NCBI GenBank assembly: GCA_002917775.1
Contig: KZ627157.1
Coordinates: 904,365-968,364, forward strand
Direction of reading: 5' to 3'
Length of the DNA: 64,000 nt
Source of the DNA: Glaciozyma antarctica PI12
Taxonomy: Eukaryota > Basidiomycota > Microbotryomycetes > Kriegeriales > Camptobasidiaceae
Made by a program: the position numbers and the translations under genes. Each line of letters opens with the position of its first letter. Position 1 is the stretch's first letter. Under the pieces are notes generated by a model that worked only from the letters and a program-made list of their open reading frames with translations, did no database searches and was not told the DNA's origin. Below, piece after piece: positions 36,213 to 47,318 of the stretch.

Positions 36213-38501
36213 TGGACGACCACAGTGAGTGCTGGGTCGCTAGGAGGCTGCAGTACACCACAAGCACCAACTGACTCTACCCTTTTGACAGGCGACTTGA
36301 CGACTCTGCCGTCCCTCCTCCCCTTCACGCAACGCTTCCTCTCCCACACCATCTCTCAATCCGCCCCCGCCTCCATCTTCATCCATGCTCCTTACAACGC
36401 CGAGCTCGTCCTCCCCCTCGTCCAGCTCCTCCTTGCAAGGAACTCCGTCCCCCCTCCTCGCTCCTCCCCGCCTTCGATCCAGGATCTCCTCCCCAAAGTC
36501 GCCGTCGTCGATCTCGAGGAGGTGCACACGACGCGCACCGCCTTTGACATTGCGTTGAACACGTTTAGTGGCTGGAGCAAGGACGGAGAGCCTGGAGATT
36601 GGAACGAGGCGGAAGGCAAGGTGGAGAACTGGGAGAGGAGGACGGATGGACTTGAGGTGGTGAGGAGTGCGAAGAGGGTTAGGCGCCAGGATGGACGTGC
36701 TGGGAAGAGGAAGAGGACGCGGGTGGAGGAGGAGAGTGATGATGACGACGAGCTGGTGGTGGAACGGCCCGAGGAGGAAGAAGAGGAGGATCAGGACGAC
36801 TGCGAGGACGACGACGAGGAGTGGACGCTGAGCTGGAACCGCAACACTCCCCTCCCTAAAGATCGCATCGCTCCTATTCGAGACACACTCGAGTATCTCC
36901 ACGAAGGTCTTGTCGTCGTCTCGACTCTCAGCAGCTCAAACGACGATCTCGGCGGGAAGAAGTCGCTACTCCGCTTGGTCGCCTCGAAAGAGCCTGCCAC
37001 ACGACGCTGGCTCATCTTCGACCATGCCGAGGGATTGTCGGATCTCGCAGCGGCGGGGAACGCAGGCGGAGCACCGAAGGAGACGGGGCTGGGAATGACT
37101 TTCTCGAGCAGCGTACACAGAATTGGCGAGCTTGTGAGTCGCTGCGACAAGTGATGAGCGGCGCTTACTGACGGTGTGGTGTCGCAGTCTGGAGCGCTAG
37201 TCACTTCAATCACCGTTTCTCGACACGGCTGGACGAAAGCTCGCGACGCGATGGTCGGACTCGCTGCTCCCGTCCTGCTCGACTTTCCGACCCTCAACGG
37301 TCCAGGTCCGTCGGTTCTCCTCCTCTTGCCATCTATACTAACTGTCATCGCAATAGATACCGTCAAGGTCCTTGCCTCCCGCTTCGCCTCCTCATCCCCC
37401 ACCTCCGCGAAGATGGATCGACCGACTCTCATCGCTCTCTTCAGCTCCCTCGCCTCAGTCATCTTCGAGACCTTTGCCAGTCTAGTACACCACGACCTCT
37501 TCGAACTCGCTCGTCTGTGCGCCACATTCTGGCCGAAATGGCTCCTCTGCGTCACCCACTCGAACCGTACGTTCTCTCCCCCTCTCCCTCCCTCTGCCCC
37601 ACCAACATTCTTCGCAGCTCCGATCCCACCCACCGATACGGCGCGCCTGAACGCCCAGCTCAAATCCGACTTCTCCCTCGAGCGCCAACGCCTCTCCACG
37701 CCTCCCACCTCGGCCCCCACCACCTCCGCCACCGCTCCTCCCGTCCTCCAAGGCTTCGCAGGAACCATGCCCGCCCTCCCCTCTCTCCCCACACCTCTCG
37801 ACGCTCCCATCTCCCACAGCCCTCTCCCCCTCCGTCGCCAAGTCATCGCCTTCGCACCCTCGGCAGCCGCTGCGCCGCTCAAAGCTCCAGCAATTGGAGC
37901 GGCGGACCAGTCTCTTGCGAGGAGCTTGCCGGAGCTGGCAAAGTGGTTGCTGTTGGCGAGCTTTTATGCCGGGTTCAATCCCGTCAAGTCAGACGTGAGG
38001 ATCTTTGTGAAAGTGGATGAGGGGATCGCGAAGAAGGGGAACAAGGGGAGGAAGAAGAGTGCGCCGAAACCGGGGGTCGCGACGAAGGTGCGTTCTTCAC
38101 TTTCTTTCTCGCCCTTGGAAGGAAGCTGATGATGAGACGCCGGGCAGACGACTTTGAGGACCGAGTTGGTGGGAGGAAAGGCGTTCCCGCTCGAACGGCT
38201 GCTGGGAATCTTCGAAGCGATCCTCGGCGAGCGACACGATTACGCGAGCCAGAGTATCGACGTCCTGATGCAGGTTCGTCCCTCCCACCCTCGCTCCTCT
38301 GCATTCTCTAACGACTCTTCGCAGGTCACGACTCTCATCAACCTTCGCCTCCTGCAGCGAGTTTCGGGTCAAGGTCCCGACAAGGTCCTGGATGGCGTCA
38401 AGCTCAAGTGCAAGCTTACGAGGGACACGGTCGACATGCTCGCGAGGAGTATCGGCGTGACGGACTGGGCTGAACGACTCTGGGATACGGATCGCGATTG
38501 A
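36213..38501 (+). CDS. ORC5: Origin recognition complex subunit 5
   Basis: A subunit of ORC, which marks replication origins and loads MCM. A tiny first exon (MDDH) joins SDLTTLPSLLPFTQRFLSHT. The N-terminal AAA+-like region contains ASIFIHAPYNAELVLPLVQL and VAVVDLEEVHTTRTAFDIAL; a classical Walker A is not evident. An acidic insertion (EEESDDDDELVVERPEEEEE) interrupts it. Later blocks are RRWLIFDHAEGLSDLAA, GALVTSITVSRHG and, in the ORC5 C-terminal domain, LPELAKWLLLASFYAGFNPV, KAFPLERLLGIFEAILGER and SIDVLMQVTTLINLRLLQRV. About 640 residues in about seven exons. It is divergent from NBS1 and convergent with HIS4 (111 bp between stops). The C-terminal signature makes the call secure. Confidence 0.9.
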
Positions 38502-38612
38502 GAGGCGAATGAGAATTCGAGTTGAGCTGTTTGCGACGGGAGCGAGAGCTTCGTATGAGAACGAGAGCGAGGGAAGCTGTTTAAATCCAAGTTGCGAGTT
38601 CTCTAATACGAT

Positions 38613-41483
38613 CTACGCCTGCGCCGCCATCGCCTTAAGCCGAATCGTCACGGCATTTTTTGTGCGCATCCAGTCCCTCGGCATTCGCCAACGTCTCAAC
38701 GACAGGCTGTTCGCTCAGAGTCAGCACACGCTCGACTGTACTTGGCGAGAAAATATGAACGTACGCCGAGAGCCTGGAGTCCTTCCCGAGTGAGCTCCTG
38801 CGCCGTGATGTGCTTGAGGAAGCTGAGGGTCGAGACGCCCGAGTACTGCTTCGCGTAGCCGTATGTAGGGAGAGTGTGGTTCGTTCCCGAAGCGTAATCA
38901 CCGCAGCTACCATCCAAATCGCGTCAATCGTGCAGAGGAAGGACGAGAAGCGAGGAACGCACCTCTCGGGACTGTAAGGTCCCACAAACACCGATCCAGC
39001 GTTCTGAACCTGCTCGACGACCGAGCTCGCCTGGGCGAGGTGCAAGATCAAGTGCTCAGGCGCATAGCTGTTGCTGAACTCCATCGCCTCGGCCAAGGTT
39101 TGGCACTTGATGATGAGCGAGTGAGCGATGCTCTGCCGCACGATCGCGACGCGCGTGAGAGCGAGTGCTTGAGTGCGGATCTCGGACTCGAGGGCGGTGA
39201 GAGTTGAGGCAGGGAGGTCGATGGTGAGGAGGACGACTTGCGAGTCAGGACCGTGCTCCGCTTGGCTAAGGAGATCGGAGGCGACGAAGGCGGGGTTGCA
39301 GGTCTTGTCGGCGATAACCTGCGAGCGCAAAAGTCAGCGACTGCGAAAGAGAAAGCAGGGAAGGACGCACGAGAACCTCGCTAGGTCCAGCAGGCATGTC
39401 GATCGCCGTCGCAGCTCCCGAGTCCATCGAGACAGCCATCTTGGCCGCCGTAACGTACTGGTTGCCAGGTCCAAAGATCTTGTCGACCTTGCTGACCGTC
39501 GCCGTTCCGTACGCCATCGCCGCGATCGCCTGCGCTCCTCCAGCACGAATGATCGAGTTGACGCCCGTGAGGGAAGCGATGTAGACGATTTCGGGCGAGA
39601 TCGATCCGTCGGGTCGAGGAGGGGTAGCGAGGGTGATGAGGGAGCACTTGGCGACTTGTGCGGGGGTGGCGAGCATGAGGGCGGTCGAGGGAAGGATGGC
39701 GGTTCCTCCAGGGACGTAGAGGCCGACGCGGTCGATCGGGCGCGCAAAGCGCGAGCACACGACTCCGGGCATCGTCTCGACGACGAGCGTCTTCGACTCC
39801 TTGTCCATCTGCGCCTGGTGGAACTTCTTGATGTTCGAGTACGCCTGGTCGATCGCGGCCTTGACGACGGGGTCGAGCTTCATCGATTCGGGGGCGAAGG
39901 GGGCGGTGAGGACGAGGGGGAAGGAGGTGTCCTCGGCGGGAGTGCAGCGGTCGAATTTGACGACGAGGGAGCGGAGTCCAGCGTCTCCGCCGGTGCGGAC
40001 CGTGTCGAGGATGGGGGTGACGCGGGCGAGCATGTCGGAGGAGGAGATGACGGGACGCTTGAGGAGGGCGGCGCGCTCGGCAGAGGAGACGGAGGTGAGA
40101 TCGACAACCTGGCAGCGAAGGTCGCCTTCAGGCTTCGCGTCGACCTTGGCGGCAGCTGGTGAAGGAGCGGCAGCGGCTCCGACTCCTCCAGCGACTCCGA
40201 CCGCCTGTCCCTCCTTCAATCCCAGCTTCTCGACCCACTCCTTCTTCGCATCTCCCTTCCTCCGCGTAATCTTGAGGCTACGCTTGTCCAGCACCTTGGA
40301 AATCTCCCTCAGCCCGACTCCTGCGCTCACGCACTTGACGAGCGCAAAGTAGAGCAAATCCGCCGCCTCCGCCGCGATATCCTCCTTCGTCTTGGCCTCG
40401 CACAGCTCTCCCGCCTCCTCCATGATCTTGGCCTGGAGCAACGCCGGCTCTGCGAACAGCCTAGCCGTGTACGATCCCTTGGGAGCGTCCTTTGCACGAC
40501 TCCTCAGCGTCGACTCGAGCTCGCTCAATCCCGCGATTCCCCCAAAGCACGACACCTGGGCAGGGACGTGGCAGAAGCCCTCCTTGAGCCCGTTAGGTCC
40601 CGTCTCGAGGACGCTGAACTCGAGTGCGTCCGAGTCGCAATCGATCCTGATCCGCTCGACCATCTGCATCGCGCCCGACGTCTCGCCTTTTTTCCACAGG
40701 CCGTTGCGGGAACGCGAGTAGTAGACGGCGTTGCCTGAGATGATCGAGTTGGCGATCGAGGCGGACGAGGAGTAGACGAGGCCGAGGGGGGAGGGGACGG
40801 AGGAGAGGGATACGGGGATGGTGGGGAAGAGGCCGTCGGAGCGGTCGGAGCGAAGGGAGGAGGTGAAGAGGGTCGTGATGCTGAGCTTGCCGTCCTCGGG
40901 TTGGGGAGAGGCGGAGGTGCCGAGGGAGGTGGAGAGGAACGAGATGGGGAGAACCGCCGTGCCGCCGACCGTCTTGCTCATCAGCTTGAGAGATGCAGGT
41001 TGGTGGAGGATGACGTCCGGTTCGCGGCCAGTCGAGAGGATGAAGAGGTCTCGAGGGCGTCCAGCGGCGAGCTTGAGGGCGGATCGGAACGACTTGAGGA
41101 GGTTCTCGGTGAATGAAGGAGTGTCGAGGAGGACCGCGCTAATGCCTGCTAGGACTGCAGGGTCGGCGAGGTAGTGGGCGGTGGAGGTGTCGATGCGGAG
41201 GACGAGGCGTTCGGCGGGGAGCTGGCCAAGGAGGGCGACGTCCTTGGAGACGACCTTTTGCGCTCCGCCATCGAGGAAGCCGATGACCTGGTCGAGAGAG
41301 AGTTGCTCGTCCTGGAGGATGTAGTATTCGGCGGAGGAAGGGAGGAGGGGGAGGGTGGAGGCGGAGAGGGAGGAAGGGATGAGGAGAGGAGTGATGCGGG
41401 CGAGAGCTGAGAGGAGGCTTGATGAGTCTGCGCCTGGTGTTTGCTCTACTAGAGCTAGGAAAGGGATCTGCGAGAACGACATC
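38613..41483 (-). CDS. HIS4: Trifunctional histidine biosynthesis protein
   Basis: One chain for steps 2, 3 and 10 of histidine synthesis. The start [14 protein letters not shown] is chosen at 41483 because the frame upstream is only leader-like. The phosphoribosyl-AMP cyclohydrolase region has [20 protein letters not shown] and [15 protein letters not shown]. The PRA-pyrophosphohydrolase region has [20 protein letters not shown] and [13 protein letters not shown]. Histidinol dehydrogenase follows ([102 protein letters not shown]). The very end needs one base removed from a six-T run (38656-38661) to give [16 protein letters not shown]; as written the frame ends a little later in nonsense. 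About 860 residues, the fungal His4 length, with introns only in the dehydrogenase part. Confidence 0.95.
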
Positions 41484-41969
41484 CTGGGCAGGAAGTAGCT
41501 GAGGGCGGAGGGAAGCTGGAGAGAAGAGTCCAATCGCGGAGGATCGAAAACGAGTTTGGCTGAGACCGCAACTTGGGCGAGAGCTTCGCAAGGGGCACTT
41601 CTCGCCCTCTTGAACAAAAGCAACAGCGTCGTTTGCAGAATCTAATACAGGCTTGAAAGCCGAAGCGAAGGTCCCTCAGCCATTCGCAGCAGAGTTCGGA
41701 CCTGAACGAACTTGTCTCCCTCGCTGCGACGTCGTTCGCCGTACTCCACCCCCCAGGATCAGGTCCATACTGGAGCTTCGTTCAGTTCCCCTTGTCCCCG
41801 AAGCAGAAATTCTTGTCCCATCCCTCTCCGGAACGCCGAGCGTCGTTCTCGCGAATGCCTCGCGAACTTCGCTCCCGAGCTTTCTCCTCCTCTCCATCCA
41901 GTGCGCACGTAATGAATGCAAAGTACCTCTATACCGTCTACAAGTACAACACGTCCATCACAAACCCCT
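41484..41969. other. HIS4 upstream region and MFS 3' flank
   Basis: About 490 bp with no gene. I looked for a TGACTCA-type general-control element and did not find a full match. CT-rich stretches only. Confidence 0.5.
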
Positions 41970-44613
41970 CTACTTCCCCTCCTTCGACAGCTCATGCAAC
42001 TTCTCCGTCCTCTCCCCCTCCCGTATCCTCAAATCCGCCTCCGCCACCTCCTCCGCCAAATCCATCTCCCTCGTCGTCGGCGGGTCAGACATCACCACCG
42101 GTCCATGGGAGGGTGCGAAAGTGGATTTCGCGCGAATTCTGCGGAGGGGGTTAGTGGGGTTCGGGCGGGGGAGAGGGGAACGTACTGAGGGCCGTATTTC
42201 AGAAAGAAGAAGGGGATCTGCGAGAGGATTAGCGGGTGCTACAGAGGGGAGGGGAGGAGAACGTACGGGCATGAGGATGAGGGAGAGGAATGCGACCAAT
42301 GTCAAGGCCCAGTTGGTTCCGAGCGTCTTGAACATCTGGACGGTAAAGAGAGGGCTGTGAGGGAATAACGTTAATTCTGCGAAGCGAAGCTGGGGCAAAG
42401 AACGCACAAGACAGCTCCTAGGATACAGCGAAGGACGGCGTTGGCTGCCAAAGCGCTTGCGGAGTATTGGAGGTAGGCATCGACCTGCGAATAAGAAAGG
42501 TCAGCGACGGGCTCGAATACCAGCCGAGGAGAACGTACGATGTAGTTCGTCGTGCTTAAGAAAACGAGCACCATACCGAGTCCGAACGGCACCGTCGTTA
42601 GGATCGGAACAATATAATGAACTGACGGCTGCACCGTCCATGCGAACCTGCGAGCGACGTCAGCATTGCATAGCTTTGCCAAAAAACGTGAGACGTACCA
42701 GAACAACCCGACGGGGAGGCACACTCCGCCGAACGCGCCTACAGGGAGTCGAGCTTCCGGAGGGAGGACTCCTCCGTTGGCGATGAGGTCGCTAGCGTAC
42801 TTCCTGTTGATGAAGACGTTCATAATGATACCAATGATCATGCCTACGCCCACGCCACTTTGGGAGAGTTTAGCGATCAGCGCGAGTTCGGCAGCGAGAG
42901 AGAGATGGGACTCACATGAAAGGCAACCCGCCGATACCGCTAGTCCAGCCTCGCTCCTGCTGGAAGATGACTGGGAAAGCGCCAAACATCATGTACAGAA
43001 CGCCCTGCGAACGTCGTGAAAGTCAGTTCCGTCTCGCTGACCAAGTGGGAGAAATCTTGCGAACATAAACGACGGCGGCGTAAATCGCAAAAAGCAGCAC
43101 GATGAGCTCTTTGAAGAGCAGGACGAAGGGTCGGGAAATGTTGACGACGAGCTTGTGCGTGAGAGTTCTGGAGAGCGAGGTCAGCGACACGTGCGTGCGA
43201 AGCGAGTCGAAAGGAGAACGTACTCGTTGACGTCCATCGTGAGGTCGTATTCGGAGACGTAAACCAAACCCGTCTCCTTGCTGAGCTTTGTCGCCCTCCA
43301 CCGAAGCAGGACCGGGGAATCTGCAGCCAGCGAGTCAGGGTCAATCTCCTTCGTAAGCTCGCTCGCTCCTTCGCAAGGCTACGCTCGACTCACAAGTCTC
43401 GGGAGTGAGGACTCCGGCCCCGTAACAAATCACCGCAAAGATCGTTTGAACCCAGAAGAGCCATCGCTGAATCAAAATTTGTAAGTGATGCGCCATAACG
43501 AAGCTTCGTAAAAGCAGCTTACCCAGGAAGTGTACTCCCCGATGAATCCTCCTGCTATAGGGCCTATCACCGGTCCCAGAAACGGGCAGATCGCAAAGAC
43601 GGAAAGCGCCAGCGCACGCTGCGAAGCTGAGAACGTGTCGCTGATGACACCCCCCGAATTCGTGAATGGACTTGAGCCAAAAAATCCTGCGAGGAAGCGG
43701 CAGACGATCATGGTCTCGATGTTCTTCGCGGCACCGCATCCGAGGTGAAAGATCTGAGGGACAAGGGTGAGCTCGTGTCTACGGGGAAGGAGAGGCGGAC
43801 GGACGACGAAGGGCGCGTAAGATAGAATAAAGATGCACCGCCGACCGTAAAGCTCGCTCAGAGGGGCCCACAGTAGAGGACCGATGCTGGAGAGCTTTGT
43901 CGTTAGCTCGCGTCGCTCGCGATTTCCGAAGCACCAAACAACTCGAGTTCCCCCCGCCCGGAAAGAAGAAACGACTGTGAAAGAGACTGGACTCACGCGA
44001 ACCCCAAAACGTAGACGCTGAGCCCGAGAGTAAGCATGATCTAGGTTGAGGAATCTCGGTTCAGTACGGCTCCTGCCACGGGATTCGCCTCGCTCACCTG
44101 GCTAACTCCAAAGTATTGGACCATTGGCGCGATTCCACCGGCGTATACCGAAGAGCCAAACGCCACACCTGCGCATCGAGAGCAAGTCAGTTCCTCCGCA
44201 CGGCTCCTTCCCTCTCCCCAACGCTACTCACACAGAGTCCCCATCGATACATTCAGCACAATCAACCATCGCCTCAACGGCGACCATTCCAGCGGGTTCT
44301 CCTTCTCTCCATCCAGCCAGCGGACCACGAAGGGATTCGACGCGGTCCCAGCGCCCTCAAAGTTTGGCCGACCCTCCTCCGCGTCCTTCCCGCTGCTGGA
44401 TCGGTTCGAGAGTACTGGCGTAGCGTCCGAGAGTCGTAGAGGTGTGGAAGAGGCGATGGGGGAGGAGGGTTTGGCGCCATGCGGTCCCGTATCGGACCCC
44501 GCAGACGCGGAGGACATGAGGGATTGACGACGCGATTGCTCGCCGACCAGAGTCGGGGTCGGGGAGAACTCGGTTGGCGAGGTCGGTATGTCAGGTGAAG
44601 GCGGCGAAGGCAT
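41970..44613 (-). CDS. MFS transporter, DHA1 (polyamine/drug:H+ antiporter) type
   Basis: A plasma-membrane 12-TM exporter of the TPO1-like DHA1 group. A Ser/Pro-rich cytosolic N-tail ([18 protein letters not shown]) leads to [20 protein letters not shown], the family's conserved pre-TM1 WDG-x-x-x-PxNP-like box. Then come [20 protein letters not shown] (the A-motif loop), [40 protein letters not shown] (antiporter motif C) and [16 protein letters not shown]. The second half has [20 protein letters not shown] and [16 protein letters not shown], ending in an acidic tail ([11 protein letters not shown]). About 600 residues over more than ten short exons. Substrate is unknown: polyamines, weak acids and drugs are typical. 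Divergent from ALG9. Confidence 0.9.
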
Positions 44614-44943
44614 CGCCAGTTGTCCTCGAACGACGAAGACTAGAGAAAGCAAGAAAAACTGGACTCCAGCTTGAGCGCTTGAGCCGAGCGATAGCCGGGG
44701 GTCCGCCTTCGCTGCCGCGCTCGCGCCTCGTTCGTCAAACAGACGCGATTATTGATCGACTCGCAGCGTTCGAGCTGAGGATGGAGGCGTCTCTGGCGGT
44801 GAAGATCGAAGAGAACAGTCGACGGTGGACGAAAAAAAATCAACAAGTCCGCGGCGTTCTCAAAATTCAGGCCCAGGCGTCGGCGCGCTGCTGCTTCGGT
44901 CTACATAGCTGGCCTCCCTCTTTCCCTTCCGCTCGAACTCAAG
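44614..44943. promoter_or_regulatory. Bidirectional promoter between the MFS gene and ALG9
   Basis: 330 bp between divergent start codons. No specific element recognised. Confidence 0.5.
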
Positions 44944-47236
44944 ATGCAGTCGCAGGGGATCAACGTGCCAGCTGCTCAGCAGTTGCGTTTTGCAAAGGCA
45001 AAGCCCGCCGTTCCAAAGCCTCCACCGCAGAAGGCCGTCGAAGGACTCCTCAAGGACCCCAACATGAGGATGGCGCGCAGGCCTTGGACGCCTTCGTTTG
45101 GCGTCGCCGTTCGCTTGATCATCCTCGTGCGCTTCCTGGCGGGCATGTACTCGAGCATCTCGGACTGCGATGAGGGTGAGTCGGCGCGAGGGAGGCTGGA
45201 CGGGAGGAAGCTGATCCCTCTCGCGCCAGTGTTCAACTACTGGGAGCCGCTCCACTACCTCGCCAAGGGGAAGGGATTTCAGACGTGGGAGTACTCGCCC
45301 GACTACGCGATCCGGTCCTACTTCTACCTCGTCATTAACTCCCTCCCCGGCTGGGCCGCCCGATTCTTCCTCGACAAGGTGAGCTTGAGCTGGGAGGTCG
45401 GTCAGGACTACAGCTAACCTCGGTCTTGTTGCAGCGCCCTGCATTCTTCGCCCTTCGCCTCACCTTTGCCACCATCTCCTCCCTCGTCGAAGCCACTCTC
45501 TACCGCGCTGCCGTCAACCACCTCAGCGTTCACGTCGGGCGATACCTCCTCGTCGCCTTCCTCGGCTCAGCAGCCTTCTTCACCGCCTCGACCGCGTTCC
45601 TCCCTTCCACCTTTGCCATGTGGGGAGTCATGCTCGGGACGGCAGCGGGATTGGCTCCCGCGGACGGAGGATGGAAGAGGATCACGACGGCAACTCTTGG
45701 GTTTGCTGCCGCAGCTGTCGTCGGATGGCCCTTTGCAGCGCTCCTGGGCGTGCCGCTTGTCCTAGAGCAGCTATTTATGCGCGGCTCGGAGAAGGTGGAG
45801 AAGGGGCAGAGCGCGTTTTGGGCCGCGAGGAGGGCGAGGAACATGGCGATTGCGATGCTTGCGGGATTGAGCTTGTTCGTGCGTTGATCTCGTGCTTCCT
45901 TGCCGTGAGAATGATAGCTAACTAGACTTGCAGGTCCCCGTCATCCTGGTCGACTCGAGGGCTTACGGACGTCTCGAAATCGTCCCTCTCAACATCATCA
46001 AGTACAACATCTTCTCGACCTCTGGCGGTCCCGAACTCTACGGCACCGAGCCTTGGAGCTTCTACATCTTCAACGGACTCCTAGGTTTCAACATTCTTCT
46101 CCCCCTCGCCCTCTACTCCATCCCCGCCCTCTTCGTCACGGCCGTTTACGACCCCAAGCGCGTCGGAGACCAGCGCGATCGCATCCCCGGCCAGACGTCG
46201 CCCTTCGTCAGCCTCGCCATTCGTCTATCGCCACTGTACCTCTGGCTTGCAGTCCTTACTCTCCAGCCGCACAAAGAGGAGCGATTCCTCTTCCCCGCCT
46301 ACGGTCTCGTCCTCCTCAACGCCTCGACGACCATCTACCTCCTCCGCGGCTGGCTCGAGCAGGCGTTCATCTCCTACACCAAGTCTCCTTACAAGGTACG
46401 CTTCCGTCTCCCTCTCTGCGAACTTGCGCTGATCTCCGCGGGCGCAGGCGACCAAAACCTCCCTCTTCAGCAACTTTACCCGCACGATCCTCGCCACCAC
46501 CACCCTCCTCTCCCTCTTCCGCATCTTCGCCCTATTCACCTACTACCACGCCCCTCTCACAGTCTACCAGCATCTCCAATCCTTCGAACTCCCCCGCCTC
46601 GCCCTCCGCACCAACCCCTCCCTCTACCCTCCTATCGACCCCACTCTCCCTTTCAAAGCCTTCGCCACAGCTCTCGATTCCGCCGATCACCGTGTCGACA
46701 TCTCCCCTCTCGCGGCGCTCAACCTCCGCCTGTGCGTGGGGAAGGAGTGGCATAGGTTCCCGAGTCATTACCTCGTTCCAGATGAGGTCGAGGTGCGGTT
46801 CATTAGGAGTGCGTTCGAGGGGATCCTGCCCAAGGTGTGGGAGACGCCGGAGGGGAGTACGGGGCTTTGGGGACGCGCGACCGACGTCGTTCCCAGTGGG
46901 ATGAACGATCTCAACAAGGAGGAACCGGATCGCTACGTACGTTCTCTCTCTCCCTCGTTTGTGAAGAAGCGGTGGCTGACGAACGAGCAGGTGGATGTCG
47001 GGACGTGTGACTACCTCATCGACCTCGATTTCCCTCTCCGAACTCGCCCCACTCCTCCTCTCGAACCGCGCTACGCCGTCGATGCAGATAACTGGGACCG
47101 AGTCTTCTGCCATCCTTTCCTCGACAATGAGCAGTCGGCGAGGTTGACGAGGGCGTTCTTGGTCCCTGTGCCAACGTGGCAGAGCTACAATCAATATGGG
47201 GATTACTGCCTGTTGAAGAACAAGCGCAAGCTGTAG
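44944..47236 (+). CDS. ALG9: Dolichyl-P-mannose alpha-1,2-mannosyltransferase ALG9 (GT22)
   Basis: An ER-membrane enzyme that adds mannoses to the lumenal lipid-linked oligosaccharide for N-glycosylation. MQSQGINVPAAQQLRFAKAK is a cytosolic start. TM1 then leads to the GT22 signature SISDCDEVFNYWEPLHYL (split by an intron near 45175-45228), which carries the catalytic acidic residue. GFQTWEYSPDYAIRSYFYL, DSRAYGRLEIVPLNIIKYNI and the PHKEERFLFPAYGLVLLNAS motif are diagnostic. The lumenal C-terminal domain has GKEWHRFPSHYLVPDEVEVR and CDYLIDLDFPLRT. The end is DYCLLKNKRKL, a basic tail like an ER-retention KKxx/KxK signal. About 680 residues in five or six exons. Confidence 0.93.
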
Positions 47237-47318
47237 ATAGAACAAAAGCTGCAACGCAAGCACCTCATCGCACTCTTTCCGAAGCGAGAGAAGGAACTCG
47301 AATCACACAACAAGTTTA

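Noticed and set aside
39173-40162. 329-codon plus-strand frame rich in Arg and Asp
   Set aside because: Antisense of the histidinol dehydrogenase part of HIS4.
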